64,000 bases of DNA from Blepharisma japonicum (GCA_949751835.1 CATKHK010000104.1:62001-126000), one strand, 5' to 3'; shown: positions 1 through 11,229, counted from the stretch's first letter. The notes: generated by a model from the sequence alone, not told the origin. Made by a program: numbers and translations.

Positions 1-627
1 TATCTTTACGACAAACTGGGCATGTTAAATGTTGAGATTTCTTTGCTCATTCATCTAGGCACTGAATATGGAATAAATGGTCGCATTCAGTTTTCGTAAG
101 ACATTCTCAAATATTAAAATCCCCTAAGCATATTGAACAGGCTTTTTGTTTAGCAAATAAATCTTCTGTACACTTTACAATTTCTACTGCTGGAATTCTC
201 TTGACTGCTGGCAAACTTTGTCGCTCTGAATTCTGCTGCAGACCAGACCTTTCTCTCAATATTTGAGATTCAGATATAAAGTTATTCCATCTGTTTATGG
301 ATTCTCTATCTGGTGGTGGAATTGAACCTTCTCTACCTTGAATAACTTGACTCTCTTCTTCATCATCTTCACCAAAGCAGTTGTTTTCATTACTCACTAA
401 GCACTTTTTTCCAGCTTTTTTCCAGCTTTCTTACGCTTCCAAGCTGTATATATAACTATGCCTATTACTGCTATCATAAATAGTATTCCTATAATACCTC
501 CTGCTATTGGGCCACCACTGTTATCGTTATCTTTACTGTTGTCAGAGCCAGCATCTCCATCTTGAGCATGAATAAGAGCAATCGCAGTGATAATAATCAA
601 TGAGAAACATGGGCGATTAAACCCCAT
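1..627 (-). CDS. Membrane-anchored RING-H2 finger protein, copy 1 (3' end off window, frameshifted)
   Basis: Probable single-pass membrane E3 ubiquitin ligase. It starts at 627 with a signal peptide (MGFNRPCFSLIIITAIALIHAQ), a short acidic lumenal stretch and one membrane segment near residues 43-61. The cytoplasmic tail ends in a RING-H2 finger: CSIC, then CDHLFHIQC, then CPVC at the window edge. The stop at 107 in the standard code is TGA, read as Trp; a second TGA gives the conserved RING Trp just after CLDE. The membrane half ends at a TAG (397-399), while the RING half runs in another frame that overlaps it across an AAG-CTGG-AAAAA direct repeat (about 397-430). I found no 15-nt intron that joins them, so this is a real frameshift, a repeat-length error, or an unrecognised intron. 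Homologous to the copies at 1366 and 3561. Confidence 0.75.
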
Positions 628-1365
628 TTATATCTTTATAATCTAAATGCAATTAATTGCTCATTAGAATATCTCCTTAAGCAGGATAACTAATTTCTGA
701 TACCTGATTATTCATTGGAAAGAATTTGATGAGCAAAAATTATTAGCATGGATCTGAAAATAAAATATAATTTTCTAATTATAATATGACGCAGAAAAAG
801 AGAACTCTTGTATGGGAGTTCTTTTGCTTTTTGCAGCTCTTCAGGTATAGCTGGCTCATTTATCTCCTCCTTTCTTAGGCTTTAGCACAATATTTAATTT
901 ATTAGTAATTATGATATAAATAACACTAGAATACTACAGAACTAAATATTTTAATGCTGTTTCTTATAAAAAACATTAAATAGAAAATTTAAAACCCCTA
1001 GCCTTGATGGCTGGAAGTGGATGGTTTAATTAAGGATAAGGATGAATAATTATATGGTTTTGAAAAAGCTTAGGATTTTTTTGCTATAAATATGGTAGGA
1101 ATTAATTATTTCCCTCTTTAAAAGAAACAATTAAAATTAATGTTTCCTTTTAATTCAATAGAATATCAAGTTTGATTTTCTTTTAATTGAATAAAATTGG
1201 CCAGTAAATATAATATTTTAATGATTAGGGTTTTAACATTCCGATTATTAGAATATATATATTCTCTAAATTTTATATATTTTTCCCAGCTAGAAGATAA
1301 TAAATTCTATTTAACAGTCAAATCTCGAATTAGGCAATCCTATATTAAATTGGAATTGATAAAAA
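628..1365. other. AT-rich intergenic region
   Basis: Spacer between RING copies 1 and 2. The first 150 bases resemble the upstream regions of the other copies (including a shared ATTAGCATG element), as expected for tandem duplication. No ORF or RNA gene was recognised. Confidence 0.6.
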
Positions 1366-1893
1366 TTAATTAACTGGCCTGGAGACTTCTTTACGGCAAA
1401 CTGGGCATGTTAACTCTTGAGTATGCTCTGCTCAATCATCTAAGCATTTAATATGAAATAAATGATCACATTTGGTCTTAATAAGGTATTCTCCTTTTGT
1501 AAAATCGGCTAAGCATATTGAACAGGCTTTTTGCTCAGAAATCGAATATTCATTGCAATTTGCCCTTTGATCTCCAATTAAACTTGACAAACTTCGTTTT
1601 TCAGCTACTGGCAAATTTTGCCTTACTGTATTAACTTGCTGCGCAGATCTTTGTCTTAAGGACATTTCAGCTTTATATTTCTTAATTATTCATGGAACAA
1701 TGATGAGTAAAAAGATTACAAATCCCACTCCTACCAAAATGCCTATTATAGCTCCACTAGAGATGTTTTTACTGCTATTACTACTATCTGAATCAGAACT
1801 ATCGTCAAAGCCATCGTGACGCTCATGTTGAGCATTGATATTAGCAACTGCAGCGAAAATGATCAAGGAGAAACTTGGGCAATTTAATTCCAT
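1366..1893 (-). CDS. Membrane-anchored RING-H2 finger protein, copy 2 (intact)
   Basis: Intact 175-aa member of the array and probable E3 ligase. MELNCPSFSLIIFAAVANINAQ is a signal peptide. An Asp/Ser-rich lumenal segment follows, then a hydrophobic membrane span (about residues 45-68) and a basic stretch. The C-terminal RING-H2 has CSIC, CDHLFHIKC and CPVC. Two in-frame TGA codons are read as Trp: one at the cytoplasmic end of the membrane span (VPWIIKK) and one at the conserved RING Trp after CLDD. The stop is TAA at 1366-1368. I chose the ATG at 1893, not the one at 1920, because it aligns with the MELN/MGFN starts of the paralogues. Substrate and membrane are unknown. Confidence 0.85.
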
Positions 1894-2429
1894 CTTTGTA
1901 TTTTTATAGTCTGCATGCAATTAATTGCTCATTAGAATATTTCCATTAAAGCAGAAAAGCTAATTTCTTTTCCTGATGGCTCATTAAAAAGAATTTGATG
2001 AGCAAAGAATTATTAGCATGAATCTGTAATAAAATACAATTTTTTAATTATTATAGAAAATTCATTTTATTAGATTAAATGCATGGTAATCAAAAATGGA
2101 AATAATTTGATAGAAAACTGTAATTAAATTGTAGGATTATGAAGCTATTTTATGTATAAATGATGCAAGATCTTGAAGAACTGAGTAAATTCAATAATAA
2201 TTATTGTATAGAAATCAAAGAATGTGAAGATAAAGAGTGAAAAAATTAAATTTATTGCAACTAAAGACTTTCATTTTAAATAGAGATATTTAAAATATTT
2301 TTTATAAGTTTTATGTACTGTATAAAGTTTAATTTTATCTAAAATATAATTAACTTTATTAATTATATATTTATGAATAAGTCACCTTCAGATATTAAAT
2401 TACAAAAAATAAAAAATTGTTTTCTCGTG
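1894..2429. other. Intergenic region
   Basis: AT-rich spacer of about 530 bp. It contains a motif (TTATAGAAAATTCATTTT, near 2050) that recurs upstream of the RING copies near 3300 and 4400, showing that the duplication unit included 5' flanking DNA. No gene seen. Confidence 0.55.
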
Positions 2430-3212
2430 ATATCTTTAGTAAACTGGGCATTTTAACTGCTGAGCCGTCTTTTTTATTCGTCTAAGCATTTTATATGAAA
2501 TAAATGATCGCATTTCTTTTTTTTAAGATATTCTCAAATGTTAAAATTATCCAAATATATCGAGGGTCATTTTTTGCTATTGAATATTTTTACATTTTGG
2601 ATTCTCTTCAATTAAAGCTCATTCACATAATGGAAAAAATTGTCTTATTGAACTCCCAGCAAGCAGAGCTTACTCTTAATTCTTGAGACACTCTTAAAGA
2701 TTGATTCTGCCAATTTAAGCATTCTATACTTGCGAGCTGAGCTCTATTTTCTATGTCTAACTCTGATGCAAGATTTGCTGGCTGGGTTCTGATTTCTATC
2801 TCTAATCCTGATTTTTGATTTTCTTGCGCTTGCGGCTAATCTTTATCTTTGCAGAATTCTAAGAACTGGCAATCTCAATCTATTCTATTTTTCGAATTAT
2901 GCATGCAATGGCTCATAGTATGATTATAATAATCATTGATCCCAAAATAGGCTCATAAATTAACTCAATAAAAGACTAATTGTTTTGCAATTTTAAATTT
3001 CTATAATGATAATACTTAATTTATATAATTTATAAAATCTTTTGTAGACTCAATTTATCATTTATTTGTTTTTCAAAAAAGAGCCAAATACTCCTACTAG
3101 CTGGAGTTACTACTATTGTCTTTTTGGATATCTGAATCATTATCTTAAGCATTACTTAAAAAATAATTATAGCAGTAATGGTTAGCAAGAAATTCGGACG
3201 ATTTAATTCCAT
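2430..3212 (-). pseudogene. Decayed RING-H2 membrane protein copy
   Basis: Relic of a third array member. The start region at 3212 still reads MELNRPNF on the minus strand, and the 3' end near 2430-2560 still resembles the RING (CLDE, CPV). The RING is interrupted by stop codons and its final cysteine is gone: CPVC has become CPVY followed by TAA. There are several frame changes in between, and no open frame spans the region. It lies between intact copies on the same strand. Confidence 0.75.
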
Positions 3213-3560
3213 CTTATATATTTATAATTGAAAAGTATTTAATAATTAAAAAATAATTTGTGACAATCTCTAAGAGAATTAATTACAATTTTTAATTATT
3301 ATAGAAAATCATTTTTATGGAATAGTTGGCATTATATTCAAAGTTAATTTAAATGCAACATATTTTTTAACGGATAATTTTATATTTAATTTAAATATTA
3401 GATTCAAAGAAAGATTCATCAATAATTTTTAAAATAATTTTAATATTTAATAGTGCTAACAAAAAAGGTTAATTCTTAAAAATATAACAACTTTTATTAA
3501 ATTATCAATTTATGAATTAGTTAGCTTTAGATATTAGACTGCCAAAGATAAAAAAATAAT
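3213..3560. other. Intergenic region
   Basis: AT-rich spacer similar to the flanks of the other RING copies. No coding or RNA feature seen. Confidence 0.5.
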
Positions 3561-4233
3561 TTATTGTTTTCTGCAGATATTTTTACGGCAAACTGGGCAT
3601 GTTAACTGTTTAGACTTATTTTTTCATTCATCTAAGCATGCAATATGAAATAAATGATCGCATTTTGTTTTCGTAAGATATTCTCCAATTTTAAAATCTT
3701 CTAAACATATCGAACATGTTTTTTGTTGTGCAATCGAATATTCTTTACACTTTTGACCCTCCCAAATTAAAGCTCTATCAGTTATTGGCAAACTTTGGTT
3801 TTCCAAATTTCCTCTCAATGCAGAGCTTTCTCTTAATTCATGAGACTCTATTATAGATTGATTCCGCGGGCTTATTCTTTGTATAATTGCTGGTTGAGCT
3901 CTATTTTCTCTGTCTGATACTGATCTGATACTTATCAGCTGTGCTCTATATGATACTTGATTTTCTTGCGTGTTTGGCTTAGTTTCGAAAAGACAATCAC
4001 AATTATATTTATCTAAGAACTTACACTGTCCAGGTTTTTTATATTTCCGAATTAAGCACGAAATGACGCATAGCATGATTAAAATAATTATTGATCCCAA
4101 AATACCTCCTACTATTGCACCAGAAGTATTATCTTTTTTGTGATCTGAATCATCATCATCATCATCTTTAGCATTACTTGAAATAATTGCAGCGGCAATA
4201 ATCAGCAAGAATTTCAGACGATTTTAATTCCAT
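3561..4233 (-). CDS. Membrane-anchored RING-H2 finger protein, copy 4 (1-nt frameshift near start)
   Basis: Largest member of the array, about 223 aa. It has a lumenal Asp run (DDDDDDSD), a membrane span (about GAIVGGILGSIIILIMLCV), a cytoplasmic linker of about 90 residues, and a C-terminal RING-H2 (CSIC, CDHLFHIAC, CPVC), with TGA as the RING Trp. The stop is TAA at 3561-3563. The expected ATG at 4231-4233 aligns with the MELN starts of the paralogues but is out of frame with the rest by one base. There is one extra A/T in a run at 4222-4225, so as written only a frame without an ATG reaches the signal peptide. This is either a sequencing error in a homopolymer or early pseudogenisation. 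Confidence 0.75.
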
Positions 4234-4902
4234 CTTGTATATATATATGATCTACATGCAATTAATTTCCCATAGCAATATCACCATAAAGCAGGGGTTT
4301 TATTTCTGATTAATAAAATGCTCTACTGATAGATTTAAAAGTACTTTATGTTTAAAAGTTTATTGATGGCAATTTCTAGTAGAAATACAATTTTTTAAAT
4401 ATTATAGAAAATTCATTTTTATTAGAATAATTGGCGTTTTTAGAATTAATTTAAATGTAATATGTTTTGTAGTGGATAATTTTATATCGAATTGAAATAA
4501 TAGATTCAAAGAAAGAAAAGAATATAAAGACTAAAGGTTAAACATAGAAAGTTCGATCATAAAGTCAAGGAGCAAAAAAGAACTTGCAAAATCAGAATTG
4601 ATAAATTAAGAAAGAGTGGCTTTAATATAATTAATAAATAAAAACTTTATTGATCAATTTTCAGCATTAATTCTCTCAAGTTTAATTTTTAGAACTATTT
4701 TCTCTTAAAAATCAAGCAGTTAGGATGAAATAAAGAATTTTGCATTGAACTTAAAATAAAGACAAGTATTTTTCATTAAAACAAAATAGAGATAACAATA
4801 AACTTAATCAAAATTTTATATTTTGAGGAGAAATCCAAGATTCTGTTTTGCTGCTTGAGTTTATTTTAAATTTATACTGTCATCATGTTTTAAAAATTTA
4901 TA
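4234..4902. other. Divergent intergenic region
   Basis: Shared upstream region between the RING array (-) and the G-beta gene (+); AT-rich. No ORF with coding character was seen. Confidence 0.6.
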
Positions 4903-5979
4903 ATGGATTCAAGCGATCTTCTTTCTAAAATAGAAGCTGTTGAGCACTCAGTTGATTTATTAAAAGCTCAATTAGAAGACAAGCAACCAAAAATATCTAT
5001 ATCTAACTATAAATCTGCACTCCAGCCTATCAAATGTTTATTTATTGAAAGTTTGAAATTAGAAGCTCATGGTGATAGAGTTTATTCATTATCCTGAGCT
5101 GGTGGCGATTTAGCTAAGAAATTCTTAGCATCTGTAAGCGGTGATGGCCGAGTTATCATATGGAATTCATATACAGGAAATCCATCCTGCGAATGAGTTG
5201 TTAAAGACACTAATCCTACACTTATGACATGTGTGTTTGAAAAATCTACAAGCCAATTACTTGCTACTGGAAGTTTTATTGGAAAGTGCTATATTTTCCA
5301 AATCGAAATGAACCGTAAGAAAAAAATCGAAGGCAAAAACAAGCCTTTAATGGCATTTCAAGCCCATCAAGGCTATTTATCATCATTAAGTTTTATTACT
5401 CCAAAAAATCTTGTTACTTGCTCAGGTGATTCCACAGTTTGCCTCTGGGATCTCCCAAAAACAGATTTACCAGTCCACAAATTTGAAGAGCACACCGAAG
5501 ATGTCATGACAATCGACACTTGCAAAGCTAACCCTTATTTAGTTCTAACCGGCTCTTGTGATAAAACCGTCAAACTCTGAGACTTACGTCAGCAAAATTC
5601 ATCTGGAAATTCTTATCCTCACCAAGGGGATGTAAACTGTGTCAAATTTTTGCATGATTCTAATAATACCTTTTTATCAGGCTCTTCTGATGGATTTATA
5701 CGGCTTTTTGACATAAGGGCCCTCAGAGAGGTGGGAGTTTATAACGTAGGCCGAGGAGTAGAAGCCTTAGAAGTCTCTAAAAGTGGAAGAATCATTATAT
5801 GCGGCACTGACCGAGGCGATGTTATGCTATGGGACACTATTAATGAAGAACGATGCCTACAAAATTTGCCTGGGCATTCGGATAAAACTACTTCTGTTGA
5901 ACTGTCCCCTGATGGAATCCACTTAGCTACTTCTAGTTTTGATAATACTGTTGTCCTTTGGCAACACGCACATACATAA
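4903..5979 (+). CDS. Heterotrimeric G-protein beta subunit (WD40)
   Basis: A 358-aa single-exon gene close to the usual 340 aa of G-beta. It has the N-terminal helix that pairs with G-gamma (residues 1-35) followed by seven WD40 blades. Family landmarks include SVSGDGRVIIWNSYTGN (blade 1), LVTCSGDSTVCLWD, LTGSCDKTVKLWDLR, FLSGSSDGFIRLFDIRA and a closing LATSSFDNTVVLW. TGA is read as Trp at VYSLSW, at CEWVV and at the canonical blade-ending KLWDLR. It couples a seven-helix receptor and G-alpha at the plasma membrane to effectors. Only 39 bp separate it from the methyltransferase downstream. Confidence 0.9.
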
Positions 5980-6018
5980 TTAAAAATTATCTAAAATGGC
6001 TTATAACTTTCGCGCGAA

Positions 6019-6828
6019 ATGGTGAAGAAGCGGACTGTAAAATCTAAGCAAAGCAAAACTTATATTCCAAGCAGCCAAGAATCAGAAGTGATTTATATAT
6101 AGACATATACAGATAGTTATAATAATGGGATACCCCAAGAGGATTTAGACCAAATAGACAAATACATTTACCAGGAAGAAATGAACTTTTTCAAGCAGGA
6201 ATTCGATAAAAGGGAAATAGAGAAAACTAGTGTACCTGAAGATTCGATACCTATATGCGCTGATGTGAGAAATTATGACTTTCTGCAGCTTGCAAAAATT
6301 CATCAAGAAGTTAAAGGGAAATTATTTGATGTTATTATGATGGACCCACCTTGGCAGCTATCAGGAGCAAATCCTACAAGAGGGGTGACTATTTCATATG
6401 AATCTCTGCCTGATCCAAGTATAAGGCAACTTCCTATCCCAAAGTTGCAGAATCAAGGATTAATTTTTATATGGACAATTAATGCAAAATATAGAATGTC
6501 ACTCCAGCTGTTAGACTGCTGGGGATATAAATATGTTGACGAAGTGGTTTGGGTAAAGAAAACCTGCAATAACAAAATAGCGAAAAGTCATGGTTACTGG
6601 CTGCAGCATGCGAAAGAAACATGTTTGGTTGGAGTAAAAGGAGATCTGGATATTAGTGACAAAGAAATTCCTGATATTATTTTCAGCTTAAGAAGAGGGC
6701 AAAGCCAGAAACCTGAAGAAGTCTATCAGATGATTGAAGAGCTAGTGCCTAATGGCTGTTATTTAGAGATTTTTGGACGCAGAAATAACCTTAGAGCAGG
6801 ATGGATCACTATTGGGAACGAAATTTAA
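6019..6828 (+). CDS. MT-A70 family adenine-N6 methyltransferase, MTA1-like
   Basis: A 264-aa S-adenosylmethionine-dependent adenine methyltransferase of the METTL3/MT-A70 superfamily. The catalytic DPPW motif is intact (VIMMDPPWQLSG), followed by the family blocks GLIFIWT, VVWVKKT, KETCLVGVKG and YLEIFGRRNNLRAGW. There is no CCCH zinc finger. The short length and an ASGANPTRG-like loop resemble ciliate MTA1, the catalytic subunit of the DNA 6mA complex, more than METTL3; that assignment is an inference. The start is ATG at 6019; a 15-nt intron at 6088-6102 removes an in-frame TAG. N-terminal residues are basic (MVKKRTVKSKQSK), consistent with nuclear import or DNA contact. An mRNA m6A role cannot be excluded. 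Confidence 0.85.
6088..6102 (+). other. 15-nt intron in the MTA1-like gene
   Basis: GTGATTTATATATAG, phase 0. Removing it deletes an in-frame TAG. A at position 10. Confidence 0.85.
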
Positions 6829-6926
6829 TTAAAAACAAATTAAATTAATTTTCCATCATTGCGTTTCTAAAATTAAAAATATCTAAAATAATTTTTACTG
6901 ATTTTTATAAGTGTAATAAATAGTCT

Positions 6927-8093
6927 ATGGGAGTTTGCTGTGTAACCAAAAAACACATTAATATCGAAAAATTTATCTCAAACAAACTAATTGAAGCCAT
7001 TGAAAAAAACTCTGCAGAAAGAATCCGTCAAATCCTCGAACAATATTCAAAAACTAATATTTACTATAAAGACCCTTCAATACTGATTGACGATCCTCTC
7101 ATCAAAATCCACCAAGTCGATATGAACCCTTTAGGCTATGCCCTTTACTTGGGAGCAACTTCTGCATTTAAAACTTTATACGAAGAAGGGCACGCCAAGC
7201 TGTCAGTAATGACGAAATATTTCCTGCAATTAGGAAAACGCCCAATTGAAGTTTTATGTGAGCTTGGCCATTTAAACTTACTAGAATATTATTTGCCATT
7301 ATATTTAGCTAATAAAGATCAAGTTGAAAATTCAGATGATGAGCCAGATAGTGAAGAGCTTTCAATATTCGCGAAGTCAAGAAATACAAAATCTCATACA
7401 CAGGAGAGAAGTAAATTGGCGGCGCCGATAAGCACAATGACACCTATACAGAGAGCAGTCGAAAAAGGAAGGTTGGAGCTCATAAAGTTTTTTAGAGAGT
7501 ATTTTAGAGAAAAGCCTAATAATGAATTTAGCGTGCACTTTATAGATGAAACCACTGGAGAAAACTGCGCTTTAATTTCCTGTAAAACTGGAAACCTAGA
7601 ACTCATCAAATATCTATATGAATATATGGGAGCTAATTTCCAAATTGTAAATAAACGAAAAGAAAGTGCCTTGCAGATAGCTGCAGTATGATCAAAAAAG
7701 CGAAAAAATAAAAATTTTAAGGAATGCATAAGGTATTTAATAGAAGAAGCAGGGGTCGATTATACATATGAATTTGAAGAAACCCTTCTCGTTCTAGAAG
7801 ACAAGAGCATAATTGCATATTTAGAAACTAAACTACATCATGACGGTATTTCTGTAAGTAAAAGTAGGATCGATGATAAATATTGTTTATCTAAAAATCG
7901 GCCTCCAACGCTTATGGACCCAAATATGGAAGAAAGACTAAACAAAATAAAGGGCACTGAGTTCAATTTCACTGAACTTTTTAGAGAAGAGCTTGAAGAT
8001 TCTAAGTCTAATATCAGCTCAATTAGTGTAGTGCAAAGCAAATCTTTTAGTCAAGTAATGATGGATTCTCCTATAGAGAAACCTCAAGTGTAG
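6927..8093 (+). CDS. Ankyrin-like protein with N-terminal acylation signal
   Basis: A 388-aa protein, read through one TGA (Trp, near 7687) after the LQIAAV of an ankyrin repeat. The N-terminus MGVCC fits N-myristoylation at Gly2 plus palmitoylation at Cys4/Cys5, suggesting membrane anchorage. Ankyrin-like units are visible: NPLGYALYLGATSAFKTLYEEG, RPIEVLCELGHLNLLEYYLP, TPIQRAVEKGRLELIKFFREYF, NCALISCKTGNLELIKYLYEYMGA and SALQIAAVW. A Ser/Asp-rich C-terminal tail carries no recognised domain. Function unknown beyond a scaffold role typical of ankyrin proteins. The long minus-strand reading frame opposite is a shadow. Confidence 0.8.
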
Positions 8094-8183
8094 TTATAAG
8101 TTATAGATAAACCTTTTTATGACGAGATGAAGATAATTTAAAATAATAATTTTAATAACGAAAGAGGCTTGCAGTATATTGGC

Positions 8184-8717
8184 TTAAATGGAAGCTTCTT
8201 CTTTTAAAGTAATTGCAGATTTCCTAAATTTAAAGGGATTATAACCGTGCTTATGTATGTGTGAAATTTGCTTCTTTAGAGTTCCTATGCATAAAGCTAA
8301 AAAATAAATCATAAAAATCGGCCAAGGAACTTTTATATCCAAAAATTGAATAAATGTGCAAGCATTTGAAATAATTATACAGATAAAAGAATTTCTCCAT
8401 AAACTGAATTCTTCTAATTTTCTTATAATAGGTTTAAATTCATTTATTTCATCAATAGGTAGAACAGGATTATCTTGCTCTTGATGCTCTAAATTTGACA
8501 TAATTGGAGTAATAAAACTCAAAAAAACGCCAAGCAAATAAATTGCTAATAAGCATGCAACCAAATAAAACCCTGCTTAAAAAATACCTTTTAAGACAAT
8601 AATCCTATACGCAAAAATTAGCAATAAAATTGAAGCTAATAGTCACCTCTTTGCTTTATGCCGAGAAATTCAATCAAAAAAGCCTTGAAAAGAAATGCTA
8701 CCCTTACATTTTTCCAT
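8184..8717 (-). CDS. RER1: RER1-family ER retrieval receptor, paralogue B
   Basis: A 172-aa four-helix membrane protein of the RER1 family, which returns membrane proteins from the cis-Golgi to the ER in COPI vesicles. Family signatures are RHKAKRWLLASILL (TM1), GFYLVACLLAIYLLGVFLSF (TM2), FKPIIRKLEEFSLWRNSF and LKKQISHIHKHGYNPF. Two TGA codons are Trp (FDWISR, KRWLL). A 15-nt intron (8573-8587) splits the Gly of LKG-FY. It is less conserved than its neighbour: the PVFWP block is KVPWP here. It starts at 8717 and stops with TAA at 8184. Confidence 0.88.
8573..8587 (-). other. 15-nt intron in RER1 paralogue B
   Basis: GTATTTTTTAAGCAG on the minus strand, phase 1, at exactly the same codon as the intron in the neighbouring paralogue. 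A at position 10. Confidence 0.85.
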
Positions 8718-8749
8718 TTCTAATACTTTATTATGAATTTTCTTATTAA

Positions 8750-9301
8750 TTAATCTTCTCTCCCTCTCAATTTTCCGCTTTGATATGTAGTTTTCCCAAA
8801 ATCAAAAGGAATATACCCATGTTTATACATATGAGCAATTTGCCGTCTCATAGTTGCCACAAACAAAATGATAAAATAAATCACTAAAACTGGCCAAAAC
8901 ACTTCAATGTCTAAAGATTCAATAAAAGTGCAATATACTGAAATGACTGTCCCTATAAAAGTATTTTTCCAAAAGCTGAATTCATTTAATTTGCGGAGAA
9001 AAGGCTTGTATTCATTTGATTCTCGCATAGGAAGTACAGGATTGTCAGATTCTTCATCTTCCATGTCAGACATAATTGGGGTCAGGAACCTTAAGAAAAG
9101 GTTAAGTATATAAATTGATAAGCAGTAAGCTACAACATAATATCCTGACTATTAGATACCTTTTAAGCTGATAACTCTCTGAAAGAAAAAGATAAGGAGA
9201 ATAGAAGTTATCAGTCATCTCTTTTTCACATGTGGTGTTATTCTGTCAACGTAGGTTTGGATATAAATGCGAAGTCTTTCTTTGAATCCTGACTCTTCCA
9301 T
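8750..9301 (-). CDS. RER1: RER1-family ER retrieval receptor, paralogue A
   Basis: A 178-aa RER1, the more canonical copy. It has KERLRIYIQTYVDRITPHVKKRWLITSILLIF, GYYVVAYCLSIYILNLFLRFLTP, NEYKPFLRKLNEFSFWKNTF, FIESLDIEVFWPVLVIYFIILFVATMRRQIAHMYKHGYIPFDFGK. TGA encodes the Trp of KKRWL. A 15-nt intron lies at 9145-9159. It is 32 bp upstream of paralogue B on the same strand, so the pair is a tandem duplication. Role: Golgi-to-ER retrieval. Confidence 0.92.
9145..9159 (-). other. 15-nt intron in RER1 paralogue A
   Basis: GTATCTAATAGTCAG on the minus strand, phase 1; it removes an in-frame TAA. A at position 10. Confidence 0.88.
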
Positions 9302-9774
9302 ATTCAAATGAAATTATCCTTTATAAAATATATCTATTAAGGTTTTATTTTGACACCGAGTGCATGCATTAAAGTTCTTGATTTTTTAATATTGCAAAGC
9401 TTTGAATTTCTTCTAGAGAATGATACATCATGTAGAAATCATATATGGATTTCTAAGATTTATATATTATACTGAGTTTTATTATTCATAATTAGAAAGA
9501 TAAGCATTCAGTTAGTATTTCTCTTTATATGCATGATTCTTCATATACAGGATAATTCAACAATAATGCCATAAAAAAATTCTGTAGTTATATCAAAATT
9601 TCTACGTTTGTCTTTTTCTATTACAATCATATATCTATTCTTTATTTCCTGCAATTATTCCTATAATAATCATTAATATGCTTCTTTAAAACTTCCTTAA
9701 ATATGCTTTCTCATCATTTTGGCTTACCTATATCTAATCCATGGCTAATATTTTAAATCAATATTACTAGTTAT
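9302..9774. other. Divergent intergenic region
   Basis: AT-rich region between the RER1 pair (-) and the CDPK (+). No ORF or RNA gene seen. Confidence 0.6.
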
Positions 9775-11229
9775 ATGGGCTGCATATCAACGAAGAAAAA
9801 GACATTCAGCTTATACCTCGAAAACATGCAACAACTTAAAATCCGCCCTGAAATTTTCGTTACTGAAAGTCATGATCAGTTTTCAAATGAATATGAAATC
9901 ACGAAGGAACTGGGCCGAGGAGCCTTCTCCAAGGTTTACCAGTGCATAGAAAAGGTCACTGGTAATACTTATGCTGTTAAAATGATAATAAAAAAACAAT
10001 TAAGTCAAGAAATGCTGACTTCCACAAACAAGCTTCAAGAAATTCAAGTTTTAAAGACGTTGGATCATCCAAATATTTTAAAGGTTTTCCAAATTTTTGA
10101 AGATAAAAATCATTTTTATATTGTCATGGAATTCTGTCCTGGAGGTGAATTATTCAGTAAAATTTCACAAAAAGGACACTTCAGTGAAAAAGAAACAGCA
10201 CACATAATGTATCAATTACTATCAGCAGTGAGCTATTGCCATTCGAAAAATATTATACACCGAGATTTAAAACCTGAAAATATTTTAATTGAAGATGCCA
10301 ATGGAGAAATCACAATAAAAGTAGCTGATTTTGGGAGCTCAGTTATTTTCCAAAAGCATAAAATTAAAGGATGCTTTGGCTCAGTATATTATGTCGCTCC
10401 AGAGGTACTAATAAATTCATATAACGAACTATGCGATGAATGAAGCTGCGGAATTATATTGTATATACTATTAACTGGGAAACCACCGTTTAGTGGAAAA
10501 TCTGAAGCAGAAATTTTACACAATGTAAAATATGGGATCATTTTAACTGAAGGACCTCATTTTCATAAAATTTCTGAAGGTGCAAGAGACTTAATGAGAA
10601 AATTGCTTGAAAGGGACGTCTCAAAGCGGATCACAGCTCAAGAATCCCTCGCCCACATCTGGCTTCAATCATATAAAGTCTTAGAATTCCCTACGTCTGA
10701 CCAAATCCTTAACATTTTTACACAGCTTAGCTCATTCAATGCTTCAGTAAAGCTCCGTAGTGCAATTTTTACCTTTATCACAACTCATTTAGTAACACAA
10801 GAAGAAAAGCGAGAGCTCCAAAAATCATTCCGAATGCTTGACCAAAATGGAGACGGTAGGGTAAGTAAAGAAGAGCTGCTTAAAACTTATAACGAAGTAG
10901 TAGGAGGACCGAACAATGAGACTGTCATTGATAGAATTATGAAAAATGTCGACACAGATGGAAGCGGATTTATCGATTACACAGAATTTATCCAAGCTAC
11001 CCTGGATCATGAAATTCTATTTTCTAGGAGAAACCTTGAGATGGCTTTTAAAATTTTTGATAAAGATGGAAGTGGGTCAATTTCTACAGATGAGCTTAGG
11101 AGAATGCTAAGCGGAGGGAAAGGATCAAATGACGCAGTTTGAGAAAGCATTATAAAGGAAGCAGACCAGAATGGGGATGGAGAAATTGACTTAAAAGAGT
11201 TCACAGAGCTTGTTTTGGAAAAAATGTAA
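9775..11229 (+). CDS. Calcium-dependent protein kinase (CDPK)
   Basis: A 484-aa kinase with the standard CDPK layout. The N-terminal MGCIS suits myristoylation and palmitoylation. The kinase domain covers about residues 40-300: glycine loop LGRGAFSKVYQ, YAVKMIIKK, HRDLKPEN, VADFGSS, YYVAPEVL and CDEWSCG, whose Trp is TGA. An autoinhibitory junction follows, then four EF-hands: DQNGDGRVSKEE, DTDGSGFIDYTE, DKDGSGSISTDE and DQNGDGEIDLKE. All four loops keep acidic residues at positions 1, 3, 5 and 12, so four calcium sites are likely. A second TGA (Trp) lies at DAVWES. It converts a calcium rise directly into Ser/Thr phosphorylation. Its 3' end is 11 bp from the convergent IQ gene. Confidence 0.95.

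Noticed and set aside
397-430. A 15-nt intron joining the two halves of RING copy 1
   Set aside because: No GT...AG pair of 15 or 16 nt with A at position 10 gives the needed frame change.
2504-2686. 60-aa plus-strand frame
   Set aside because: Lies within the RING relic on the opposite strand, no resemblance to any family.
7394-8041. Minus-strand frames of 111 and 67 aa
   Set aside because: Opposite to the ankyrin-like gene, which has clear repeats and a continuing frame through TGA.
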